Origin: Vibrio taketomensis
Lineage (GTDB): Bacteria > Pseudomonadota > Gammaproteobacteria > Enterobacterales > Vibrionaceae
NCBI RefSeq assembly: GCF_009938165.1
Contig: NZ_AP019649.1
Coordinates: forward strand, 1,488,001-1,552,000
Length of the DNA: 64,000 bases
Direction of reading: 5' to 3'
Of this stretch, positions 49,726-57,059 are shown piece by piece. The notes beneath the pieces were generated by a model. The model was not told where the DNA came from. It made no database searches and worked only from the letters and a program-made list of their open reading frames with translations. Positions within the stretch are counted from its first letter, which is position 1, and every line of letters begins with the position of its first letter. A program made the translations under genes and the position numbers.

Positions 49726-49802
49726 GGGTCCGTAGCTCAGTTGGTTAGAGTACTACCTTGACATGGTAGGGGTCACCAGTTCGAATCTGGTCGGACCCAC
49801 CA
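49726..49802 (+). tRNA. tRNA-Val (anticodon GAC)
   Basis: The 77-base cloverleaf has acceptor stem GGGTCCG / CGGACCC, D-arm AGCTCAGTTGGTTAGAGT, anticodon arm CTACCTTGACATGGTAG with GAC, T-arm CCAGTTCGAATCTGG, and an encoded CCA. Confidence 0.96.
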
Positions 49803-49843
49803 TTCCTTCTAGCTTGGCTAGATTTGTCGAGAACAAAAAATTT

Positions 49844-49920
49844 GGGTCTATAGCTCAGTTGGTTAGAGTACTACCTTGACATGGTAGGGGTCGGCGATTC
49901 GAGTTCGCCTAGACCCACCA
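49844..49920 (+). tRNA. tRNA-Val (anticodon GAC), second copy
   Basis: The acceptor stem is GGGTCTA / TAGACCC, the D and anticodon arms are identical to the first copy (GAC), the T-arm is GGCGATTCGAGTTCGCC, and CCA is encoded. The two copies differ only in acceptor and T stems, where base pairs are kept by paired changes. Confidence 0.96.
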
Positions 49921-49942
49921 AATTAGTTCTTCGGAACAAAAC

Positions 49943-49977
49943 AACAAAGCCCGCTTTATGCGGGCTTTGTTGTTTTT
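49943..49977 (+). terminator. Terminator of the tRNA-Val operon
   Basis: ACAAAGCCCGC-TTTAT-GCGGGCTTTGT, extended by AACA/TGTT, is followed by a T-run. It lies about 20 bp after the second tRNA. Confidence 0.88.
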
Positions 49978-50238
49978 GCGTGTATCGATTTTCCTTAAGT
50001 AGTCCGCACCCCTTTGCTTCCTCAAGAGTACCTCCATCTTTTAGAAAAAGATCCTTGGTAAAATCAGACCAACAACACCGTGTGATCAAGCTTTAAAACG
50101 AGATCTTCCTCGACGAGAGTTACTCAGATAAAGTGTTTCTAAACAGAGAGACATCATCAGAAGTAACTCTCCTAACAGAATTAATAACATTCACCTCCCT
50201 ATCCTTCACAACTCAACGTAAACCTTTAAATTTCAGAA

Positions 50239-50252
50239 TTGATCAAAATCAT
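50239..50252. promoter_or_regulatory. FNR/CRP-family box upstream of the rdh operon
   Basis: TTGATCAAAATCAT matches the FNR consensus TTGAT-N4-ATCAA at nine of ten positions. It lies about 108 bp before the TPR gene start. Anaerobic activation fits a respiratory reductase operon. Confidence 0.6.
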
Positions 50253-50269
50253 CTTTGCGTTTAAAGGGC

Positions 50270-50302
50270 AGATTTCTACCACTTTTGGGTAAATATCTAC
50301 CT
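50270..50302. promoter_or_regulatory. Direct repeats, possible AraC-type activator site
   Basis: Two copies of a T/A-rich block ending TCTACC (50275-50280 and 50296-50301) are 21 bp apart, two helical turns. They abut a poor -35 region. AraC-family activators bind such direct repeats next to the -35, and an AraC-type gene ends this operon. Confidence 0.45.
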
Positions 50303-50359
50303 TTTGACCATTTGCTCAATACATAATATTGGCGCTGATATTTCAGCAGGATGTTATGC

Positions 50360-51469
50360 ATGATCAGCAGTAAGTGGCTAGAGCTTTACCAATACCTAAC
50401 TAGCCAAATCTCTACCCTTCCGGCAATTGAAACCATTGAGCCAAAGCTTAATGAGCGTTTCATGTTTCTCTCTGCTCAATTTTCCACGGCAGATGAAAAA
50501 CCAGACGAAAACAAAACTGATTGGCTTGAACATGAAAGTTTCACTCTCGTTATCAGCGAGCAGCTCGAAAACTTCGTTCTCGACAGAGGGCAAGTGCAAT
50601 TCCTGTTCGAAACCCTTATGGCAGCACAAATGTGCCAACTTGCCATGGTGGTAACCAACCAATTTAAGTCGCAGCTGACTGAATATGATTTTAAGACCAA
50701 ATGTGGCTTGGTCTATCAACAGCTTGCTGACTATGAAATGGCAAAGTCGATGCTTGAAGAAGCCATTGCCATTAATAACCATAATCCAATGCTTTATTGC
50801 CACCTTGGCTTTAACCACCTCTTCACTGGCGAAAGTGATATCGCGGTTGAACACTTTAAACAAGCGATAGAGATTGACCCTAAGTTTGTCGGCGGTTACC
50901 AAAACCTTGCCGGCCTCTACTATCAAGAAAGTAATTTTGAACTGGCAGCCGAATACGCAGAACACGCCTTTTCCTGCGATAAATCGTTAGTCTCCACCTA
51001 CATTACGGCTGTCAGTTCATACCTCGCATTGGGCAACAAAGAAAAAGCCGAACAGTGGATCAACGCTGCATTTGACAACCATGTGTCATCGATTGAACTG
51101 GTGCGTTTGGCGGGTATTTCTGCCCATCAAAACGGTCGTTTAGATGAAGCGCTTGATGCGTTAAACCACTATATCGCCGTTCACCCATCAAGTTATGACG
51201 TAATTAGCATTCGTGCCCGCGTTAAAGCAGAGCTTGGGCTCTATGGTGAGCTTGAAGAAGACATCAAACAGCTACTGATTTTTGAGCCACATGACGAATG
51301 GTGTCTCGAACAGCTGTTCCTGTGCTATTTCCATGCAGAGCAATGGACTGATGCACAGCTTGTGATGGTCGACCTTAACCGTTTAGCCGGTCACTACAAA
51401 ATTACCTACCGCGAACAGCTCAACACAATCAACAAGAAACTGAGCCTCGATGTAGTCGAAATTAAATAA
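50360..51469 (+). CDS. TPR-repeat protein, first gene of the rdh operon
   Basis: The protein has about 369 residues. The N-terminal 110 residues show no known motif; residues 115-330 are tetratricopeptide repeats (YQQLADYEMAKSMLEEAIAI, FKQAIEIDPKFVGGYQNLAG and similar). It has no signal peptide, so it is cytoplasmic. I start at ATG 50360 because AGCAGGA lies at proper distance; an ATG at 50351 overlaps that site. It lies 20 bp before rdhA. A chaperone role for the Tat-exported, corrinoid-containing dehalogenase is plausible but only inferred from position and the TPR fold. Confidence 0.8.
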   Translation: MISSKWLELYQYLTSQISTLPAIETIEPKLNERFMFLSAQFSTADEKPDENKTDWLEHESFTLVISEQLENFVLDRGQVQFLFETLMAAQMCQLAMVVTNQFKSQLTEYDFKTKCGLVYQQLADYEMAKSMLEEAIAINNHNPMLYCHLGFNHLFTGESDIAVEHFKQAIEIDPKFVGGYQNLAGLYYQESNFELAAEYAEHAFSCDKSLVSTYITAVSSYLALGNKEKAEQWINAAFDNHVSSIELVRLAGISAHQNGRLDEALDALNHYIAVHPSSYDVISIRARVKAELGLYGELEEDIKQLLIFEPHDEWCLEQLFLCYFHAEQWTDAQLVMVDLNRLAGHYKITYREQLNTINKKLSLDVVEIK

Positions 51470-51489
51470 GAATAAATCTGGGAGTTAAT

Positions 51490-53004
51490 GTGAAAGATCA
51501 AGTTGAATCAGGCGTAGCCGATACGTCTCGGCGCGATTTTCTCAAGTTAGGTGGCGTTGCCGCAGCAACCGCGACCATTGGTGCCGCGGCAGGTGCTGGC
51601 TTTGTATTAGGTCGCGATCCTGACGCTAACGTCGGTTGGGGCCGAACCGAGTCAGGTCACGATATGTACTTCAACCGCGAACCATTTCGCGTTGATGTGG
51701 CACCGACGATGGAAGTGGCTGGCGAGCTTATTCGCCCAGAATGGAGCGATTTCTTGTTCCACCGCACTCGCGTACTTGGCGCTGAAATGAAAAAAGGTTG
51801 GATTCCAACCAAAGACTGGCGTGATATTCCTAACGAACGTGTACGTGAATACTACTCACGTTACCCTGAGCGTTGGGACGACATGTACCAATCGTTTGAA
51901 GAGAAAGCGGAACACTCACAAAACTTTGAGCGTCACCGTTCACGCTTCGCGATTGGCTGGGCATACTCAGCGGCTTACATGCGCGGTGTGTACAGTGACT
52001 TCCCGCCAAAACCACAAGGTCACCCAGACGAAGTGGACTTCCAGTGGGTTAAACGCACTAAGCAAGAGTTTAAATCGCCAAAACACGCTTCTGAGCTAAT
52101 CAAGAAGATGGCGTTTAAATTCGGCATGAGCATCGTGGGTATCACTAAGCTCGATCCGAACTTCGTGTTTAAAAACACCATGCGCGGCATGCCAGATTGG
52201 GACGAAAGCATTCCTAAACACTGGAAGAACGTGATCATCTTCGGTACACCAATGAACTGGGATCCAATGTACGCCGCAATCGGCTACTCAACCTCATACG
52301 ATGGCTACTTCCGTGCCAAAAACGCGGCGGGTTTGATGGCAGCCTTCCTTGGTGAGCTTGGCTATGCAGCTCGTCCACAATGGCCAGGTTCAGACTATGA
52401 AATCGTTGTGCCACCACTGGCTATCCAAGCGGGTATGGGTGAAGCGGCGCGCAACGGTATTTTGCTTACGCCTGAGCTGGGTCCAAACATTCGTTTGGCC
52501 GCGGTGATCACTGAGCTTGATCTGGAAGCGGATAAACCGATCGACACTAAGGTTAAGCACTTCTGTGAAGAGTGTAAGATCTGTGCTGACTCTTGCCCAA
52601 GTGGCTCTATCAGTAAAGCAGATAAGCCGGATGATATCGTGCGTGGTTACCGCAAGTTTGCCTTTAACCAAGACAGCTGCTGGACCATGTGGCGTCAAGG
52701 TCCAACTGAAACGGCAATGGGTTGTCGCGTTTGTATTGCGGTGTGTCCTTACACGCGTAAAAACAACTGGATCCATGCACTGGTGAAAGAAACCGACCCG
52801 CGCGATCCAACTGGCATGACGCGTAAAACACTGCTCGCGATGCAGCACAACTTCTTCTACTACCCAGAAGCAGAAGCCTACCACGGTGACTGGAATGGCG
52901 GTCGCTTTGCTGGCTACCACCAACCGCCAGAATGGATGCGCAGCGAGAACTACCTCGCGGTAGAAAAAACTTGGGAATACGACGGTAACTGGGAGGGATT
53001 CTAA
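51490..53004 (+). CDS. rdhA: Reductive dehalogenase catalytic subunit RdhA (Tat-exported)
   Basis: RdhA enzymes use a corrinoid and two 4Fe-4S clusters to remove halogens from organohalides. The 504-residue protein has a Tat leader (TSRRDFLKLGG near residue 12) and a corrinoid-binding core including PPLAIQAGMGEAARNGILL near 313 and ITELDLEADKP. Cluster 1 is C359-x2-C362-x2-C365-x3-C369P, and cluster 2 uses C412-x2-C415-x3-C419P with C397. The start is GTG behind TGGGAG. The partner rdhB overlaps its stop. QueG, the cytoplasmic relative, has neither a Tat leader nor an RdhB partner. The actual substrate is unknown. Confidence 0.9.
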   Translation: MKDQVESGVADTSRRDFLKLGGVAAATATIGAAAGAGFVLGRDPDANVGWGRTESGHDMYFNREPFRVDVAPTMEVAGELIRPEWSDFLFHRTRVLGAEMKKGWIPTKDWRDIPNERVREYYSRYPERWDDMYQSFEEKAEHSQNFERHRSRFAIGWAYSAAYMRGVYSDFPPKPQGHPDEVDFQWVKRTKQEFKSPKHASELIKKMAFKFGMSIVGITKLDPNFVFKNTMRGMPDWDESIPKHWKNVIIFGTPMNWDPMYAAIGYSTSYDGYFRAKNAAGLMAAFLGELGYAARPQWPGSDYEIVVPPLAIQAGMGEAARNGILLTPELGPNIRLAAVITELDLEADKPIDTKVKHFCEECKICADSCPSGSISKADKPDDIVRGYRKFAFNQDSCWTMWRQGPTETAMGCRVCIAVCPYTRKNNWIHALVKETDPRDPTGMTRKTLLAMQHNFFYYPEAEAYHGDWNGGRFAGYHQPPEWMRSENYLAVEKTWEYDGNWEGF

Positions 53005-53315
53005 TGTTTCCACAATCGACTGTACTCGACCCGCTATTTTGGATGGCATTTGGCGCGCTGCAAGTACTGGTATTTGCTGGCGCAAACCAATGGGCTAAAC
53101 AGTTCCAACTCGGCATGAACTGGTGGAAATGGGCATTGGTTGGCGGTTGGTGGGCATCACTGGTGCTAACCGTTGCGGGCGCCTTTACCCTACTGGGTGA
53201 AAACGAAGGTATGGCAGGCTGGTACTTCCTCGGCTTCGTTGGCACGGGCTTAATCATTGGTGGTGCTATCTTGCTACGAGTGCTTATCGCACTTAAGCCA
53301 AAGACAGCAAACTAA
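53004..53315 (+). CDS. rdhB: Reductive dehalogenase membrane anchor RdhB-like
   Basis: This 103-residue hydrophobic protein has three membrane segments (near 10-28, 43-65 and 75-97). It is Trp-rich in the loop WWKWALVGGWWASLVL. Its size, three-helix layout and TAATG overlap with rdhA are those of RdhB, which anchors the exported dehalogenase to the periplasmic face. Sequence conservation among RdhB proteins is low, so the call rests mainly on context and topology. Confidence 0.8.
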   Translation: MFPQSTVLDPLFWMAFGALQVLVFAGANQWAKQFQLGMNWWKWALVGGWWASLVLTVAGAFTLLGENEGMAGWYFLGFVGTGLIIGGAILLRVLIALKPKTAN

Positions 53316-53335
53316 TCGGTGTTTTAGAATACGTT

Positions 53336-53385
53336 AAGGAGCAAGCCACAAGGTCAGTATTCACTTGTGGCTTGTTAGTTTTATG
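53336..53385 (+). promoter_or_regulatory. Hairpin-bridged ribosome binding site of the NosR-like gene
   Basis: AAGGAG at 53336-53341 is 41 bases from the ATG at 53383, too far to act directly. An 11-bp perfect inverted repeat, CAAGCCACAAG (53342-53352) and CTTGTGGCTTG (53364-53374), lies between. If it folds, the purine site is placed eight bases from the start. No other ribosome site is visible before the ATG. Confidence 0.5.
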
Positions 53386-54588
53386 GCTGAACGAAAACAA
53401 AAAACAAATCGAAATAAAAACCTAGAGAAGATCGCCAGCATCGCATCTATTTTGCTGCTGATTTTGGCTTGGTATTTGGGCGGTCTGCGCACCAACAACT
53501 CACAAGCGCAATTCTTCCAACACATTTCCACTGCGGGCAGTGAACTGGTTGAAGTCTCTCCTAACTTGTACCAGCTTGTTGGCGCTGATGGCGACAAAGC
53601 ACAAGCTAAATGGGTCAGTTTTGGCTCAGGCGTGGGTTACGGCGGCGAACTGACCGTTGGCGCTGTGTTTACTCCATCAGGTGAAGTGGAAACGATCTCG
53701 CTGCTTTCATCCAAAGAGACCTCGTCATACTTTGATAAAGTAGTAGAAGAAAAACTGCCGGAGAACCTGTTAGGTCAGCGCGTGAAAACCTCACTGCATG
53801 TCGATGCGGTAACGGGCGCAACGCTCACCTCTGAGGCATATATTACCGCCTTAGATCAAGCTGCCGATCCAGTGCGCGAGGCGCTGTATGGCTATCGCCT
53901 ATCAAAGCAAGCGTCTGCATTGAGTTACTTCAAGTGGTTAGATGCAGCAGCGTTGGTGTTCTTTGCTTTAGCGGTTTGGGTGAACCGTACCCGCTCTGAG
54001 CACAAAGTGAAGTTCAATATCGCTATTCTTGGTGGTTCAACCCTCTTATTTGGCTTCCACTCTGCTTCGCTTTACTCGGCTTCGATCATGGGCGGCGCGA
54101 TTTATGGCTCATGGATTTCTGGTGTGGCTAACTACACGCCGTTTATCTTGCTGGCTCTGAGTATCGGCTACATTTTTTACTACAACCGCAATATCTACTG
54201 CGAAAGCTTATGTCCATTCGGTGCAGTACAAAAATGTTTAGCCAAAGTGGGTAACGCAAAGTCCTCGCCTATCCGTAACGAGCTATTTGTCTGGTTCCCG
54301 CGCGTCTTGCTGTTAGTCACGCTTTGCCTTGGCGCATACTTCCGCAGCCCAGCCGCGTTCGTCTATGAACCGTTTGGCATTGCCTTTGGCATGATTGGTG
54401 GCATGTACCTGTTTGTGCTGACAGTGATAATCATCTTAACGTCGCTAGTTGTACGTCGCCCTTGGTGCCAGAGCCTTTGTCCAGTCAATGCCATGACAGA
54501 CTTCTTGGTGTTTAACAAAAACTGGCTCAAGCAGTCTCGTGCGAAAAAGAGCAAAGCCCGTCGCCCGATGAAACAGGACAAGGAGTAA
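53383..54588 (+). CDS. NosR/RdhC-like membrane flavoprotein with iron-sulfur motifs
   Basis: This inner-membrane protein probably passes electrons from quinol to the dehalogenase. The 401 residues show TM1 near 18-37, then a periplasmic FMN-binding domain whose flavinylation motif DAVTGATLTS puts the target Thr near residue 147. About five more TM segments follow and two CxxxCP motifs (CESLCPFGAV near 275 and CQSLCPVNAM near 366), typical of NosR/NirI and RdhC proteins. ApbE would be needed for FMN attachment and is not in the window. I start at ATG 53383; an upstream TTG (53365) lies inside a hairpin. Confidence 0.86.
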   Translation: MAERKQKTNRNKNLEKIASIASILLLILAWYLGGLRTNNSQAQFFQHISTAGSELVEVSPNLYQLVGADGDKAQAKWVSFGSGVGYGGELTVGAVFTPSGEVETISLLSSKETSSYFDKVVEEKLPENLLGQRVKTSLHVDAVTGATLTSEAYITALDQAADPVREALYGYRLSKQASALSYFKWLDAAALVFFALAVWVNRTRSEHKVKFNIAILGGSTLLFGFHSASLYSASIMGGAIYGSWISGVANYTPFILLALSIGYIFYYNRNIYCESLCPFGAVQKCLAKVGNAKSSPIRNELFVWFPRVLLLVTLCLGAYFRSPAAFVYEPFGIAFGMIGGMYLFVLTVIIILTSLVVRRPWCQSLCPVNAMTDFLVFNKNWLKQSRAKKSKARRPMKQDKE

Positions 54589-54591
54589 CCC

Positions 54592-54810
54592 ATGAGAAAA
54601 CACATCTCGCTTGCTTTTTACTGTTTAGCCTCAGTAGTGATTGTGCTGCAACTTACCACCAGCTTTATTAGCCTAACCGGTGAACAAAGCCAGCAACAAT
54701 TACTACATAGTGTGACCAAGCCAGTAGAAAAACCTGTGGTTGTAGTAGAAAGTAAGCCGCAAGTTGACTTTAAGCAGATGGCGCAAGATATGGAAAGCGA
54801 ACAGTACTAA
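54592..54810 (+). CDS. Small single-pass membrane protein of the rdh operon
   Basis: The 72-residue protein has one N-terminal hydrophobic segment (near 7-28) and a polar tail rich in Val, Lys, Gln and Glu, ending DMESEQY. It begins three bases after the stop of the NosR-like gene. It may be an anchored periplasmic helper or a subunit of the electron-transfer complex. No family is recognised. Confidence 0.65.
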   Translation: MRKHISLAFYCLASVVIVLQLTTSFISLTGEQSQQQLLHSVTKPVEKPVVVVESKPQVDFKQMAQDMESEQY

Positions 54811-54845
54811 CCATATCGCCTCATCAATAACTAGAAATTAAAATC

Positions 54846-54879
54846 AGGAGCTTAGTGTTACTGTTAACATTAAGCTCCT
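54846..54879. other. Hairpin between the rdh operon and the araC-type gene
   Basis: AGGAGCTTAGTGTTA and TAACATTAAGCTCCT form a long imperfect stem around CTGT. There is no T-run, so it is a weak terminator at best. It encloses an AGGAG ribosome site and a GTG in frame with the regulator, so it could also limit translation of that gene. Confidence 0.45.
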
Positions 54880-54890
54880 TCGTGCTATCT

Positions 54891-55763
54891 ATGAGTTGTA
54901 AAAGTATTCCCCTTGAGCGCATGCGCTCTGAATCCGGATTAACCAATCCCTACATTTACCGAATTTCTGAGCTTTACCAAGCCCGCAGTTTGGATGACGT
55001 TTCGTGCCATCATCGCCTTAATTTCAGCGCTTTGATTTACATAACTGAAGGAGAAGGTCAGCATTACATTGATCACCAGTTTCACCGAATTAAAGCTGGA
55101 ACTTTGATTTCTCTTGGCAAAAACCAAGTTCATGCGTTTGCGAAAACCCGCACCGTTGACGGATTTGTGGTCCCGTTTAACTGCACCTTTCTTGCTGAGC
55201 ATAAACAAGATCCTTACTTTGATTCGATGATCGCAGCGCTGGTGCAAGTAAACTGCACCCATGATATGGGCGACGATATCGATGCCCTCTTTCGCGTCAT
55301 GGTTAGCGAGTTTTACTCTGACTCTGAATTTCGTGCTGAGATCATTCGCAATCTGCTGCGCACCATCTTGCTCAAATCGATAGTGCCAATCTACAAGCAA
55401 AACGCCCAGCAAATGCAAAACCTCGGTGCCAGTGATTTTTACCGCCTTAAGAACTACATTGATGAGCACTTTAGCCAGCGTCCATCCGTCGCTGAAATGG
55501 CGCTGGTGCTGGGCAAAAGCGTTAAGCAGTTAGATAAACTTGCTAAAGATAATGCGGGCATTAGCGTCAAAGAGTTACTCGATGAGCGTGTTCTAATTGA
55601 AGCCAAACGACAACTGGCATTTAGCCAATACGCGATTGCGGATATCGCCGCTGAGCTTGGTTTTAATGAAGCGACCAATATGACGAAGTTTTTTAAGCGT
55701 CATTCCGGGGTGAGCCCAAAGGATTTTAGGCAGTTGTGTCGGATGGGGTTGAGGAATCAATAG
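54891..55763 (+). CDS. AraC-family transcriptional regulator
   Basis: The regulator has about 290 residues, with a cupin-like effector domain (LIYITEGEGQHYIDHQFHRI, TLISLGKNQVHAF) and a C-terminal pair of helix-turn-helix motifs (VAEMALVLGKSVKQLDKL; YAIADIAAELGFNEATNMTKFFKRHSG, then P-K-DFRQL). I place the start at ATG 54891 because the GTG at 54855 lies inside a stable hairpin; the longer form adds 12 residues. It closes the reductive dehalogenase cluster and likely controls it through direct repeats near 50270, which is inference. The inducer may be the halogenated substrate. Confidence 0.85.
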   Translation: MSCKSIPLERMRSESGLTNPYIYRISELYQARSLDDVSCHHRLNFSALIYITEGEGQHYIDHQFHRIKAGTLISLGKNQVHAFAKTRTVDGFVVPFNCTFLAEHKQDPYFDSMIAALVQVNCTHDMGDDIDALFRVMVSEFYSDSEFRAEIIRNLLRTILLKSIVPIYKQNAQQMQNLGASDFYRLKNYIDEHFSQRPSVAEMALVLGKSVKQLDKLAKDNAGISVKELLDERVLIEAKRQLAFSQYAIADIAAELGFNEATNMTKFFKRHSGVSPKDFRQLCRMGLRNQ

Positions 55764-55764
55764 C

Positions 55765-55788
55765 GGATGCGGGATGTGGGATGCGGGA
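55765..55788. repeat. 7-bp tandem repeat GGATGYG
   Basis: Three full copies (GGATGCG, GGATGTG, GGATGCG) and a partial copy lie directly after the araC stop. Confidence 0.7.
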
Positions 55789-55804
55789 GTAATTTTAGTT
55801 ATAT

Positions 55805-55984
55805 CTGTATGTCCCGCTTAAAAGCCTGTCGCTCTCTTTTCCCTTACGGTAAGCGGTCCAGTTACTCTTTGTCTTACCAAAGAGTAACCAGAAAGGCGCT
55901 TTTGTATCTCTGACTTGGTCCGGCCGGTTTTAGGCGTTCCCGACGCCGAAAACCTAAAAATGCTGTCCTGCATTTTGCCTAGGT
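55805..55984 (+). repeat. Left copy of a 180-bp long inverted repeat
   Basis: This copy runs from CTGTATGTCCCGC to CATTTTGCCTAGG and recurs inverted at 58510-58689. Two blocks are identical in both copies: one from AAGCGGTCCAGTTACTC through GAAAGGCGCTTTTGT, and one from CCGGTTTTAGGCGTTCC through GTCCTGCATTTT. Each contains its own palindrome: GTTACTCTTTG / CAAAGAGTAAC (55861-55888) and GGTTTTAGGCGT / ACGCCGAAAACC. Spacer segments differ. No open frame is present. It resembles a MITE-type element. Confidence 0.85.
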
Positions 55985-56353
55985 GATAGATATTCTTTAA
56001 CCAATTGAAAGCATCAAGGCGAAGAATATTTAAACTCAGTTCTGCCCCATTATGCGTTAGATTTTTTACTCATTCACATCCTATTAGTATATTTTTCACT
56101 ACCTAATATAATCTGAACTGGTGACAAATCAGTTTTATCAACTTTGTCACGTTTTGCTAATTACGGCCTTCCGTATCTTAAGCTTTTGATTTGTAGTTAA
56201 ATTAATATGATAATAACTGCTTTCAAAGGAAAGGTGCCATAACAGTTTGAGCATGTATTTTGTTTAGTGTTTACTGCTGTTGTTTAATATTAGTTTGCTG
56301 TAAAACCCTAGTGTAGGGTGTGATAAGCGGCCTAACAGATAAAGGAATTCTAA

Positions 56354-56998
56354 ATGAAAGTAGATAGATGGGAAGAATACCAAACTTTCTTTCAACTAAT
56401 CATACTTAGGTATCTTGTTGTGTGGTTCTCATTAGTCCCGATAATTGTGGGGATTATAAACCAACTCCCAACTCCTCTACCAATTACTCTAATGGGGTTA
56501 CGCATAATATTGAACTAACTCTTCCATTTCATTGGCAACTACTCTCATTGTCTCTATCTTTGTGATAGCTTTGGGGTTGTTTAAGTTTTTGTCCCAAATT
56601 CGTCCAAAAATACAGTAGTTTTTCTGAGTACAGTTCATACGATAATCATCCAAGATGGCTAGCTTGGGAAGCTCATGGTTTGTTAAAAGTGCAAACATAC
56701 ATCAAAAGGAAAAATTAGTTGAACGGCTAAGTAAAAAGTACCTCACCAAGTTGGAAGTTAATTTGGATAATGATTTGTGTGATGAACCTAAAGTTAACGA
56801 GAAGCCGTAATTCAATTTAGAGTAGACGGTCAGTCTTATGAATTTGGAATGCCAATAGTACAGGCTACACATGATAATAGTTCTGAAAAGGATGTGTTCT
56901 ATGAGCTATTCGGTAGATATTCGGAAAGTTACTACGCTGTTAGGTTAACGATAAAGATACTATTGATAATTAGTTTTGGGCTCTTTTATTGGTGCTAA
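56354..56998 (+). pseudogene. Cassette gene A: three-TM protein, unknown (five frameshifts as sequenced)
   Basis: ATG 56354 has an excellent AAGGA site seven bases upstream and opens MKVDRWEEYQTFF. The reading continues across three frames with breaks near 56483, 56565, 56605, 56715 and 56806. Each is cured by adding or removing one base in a run (A, T, A, A, G), and the net change leaves 648 bases, or 215 residues, with no internal stop. The repaired protein has TM segments near 13-35, 62-80 and 193-213 and a polar middle. No family is recognised. Because nothing but run-length changes separates it from an intact gene, it may be functional. It precedes the radical SAM gene by 61 bp. Confidence 0.6.
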
Positions 56999-57059
56999 TC
57001 CAACACATATATAATGGTGCTGGTTTCGTTTGGGAGTGGATACTAGAAGTAAGCAACAA

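Larger units (their letters stand above)
49978..50359. other. Intergenic region upstream of the dehalogenase operon
   Basis: No gene is seen between the tRNA terminator and the TPR gene. The second half holds the regulatory signals described separately: an FNR-like box at 50239-50252, direct repeats at 50275-50301, and a likely -10 (TAATAT) near 50324-50329. Confidence 0.5.
55764..56353. other. Intergenic region with tandem repeat and left inverted repeat
   Basis: No gene is seen. It contains the 7-bp tandem repeat at 55765-55788, the left long repeat at 55805-55984, and about 370 bp of AT-rich DNA that should contain the promoter of the cassette membrane gene. Confidence 0.5.

Noticed and set aside
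51490..53004. Epoxyqueuosine reductase (QueG) for the dehalogenase gene
   Set aside because: The protein has a Tat leader, a RdhB-like partner and a NosR-like electron donor; QueG is cytoplasmic and stands apart from such genes.
52390..53257. Long minus-strand frames opposite rdhA and rdhB
   Set aside because: They are shadows of the coding strand. Composition follows the codon pattern of rdhA and no homology-like motif is present.
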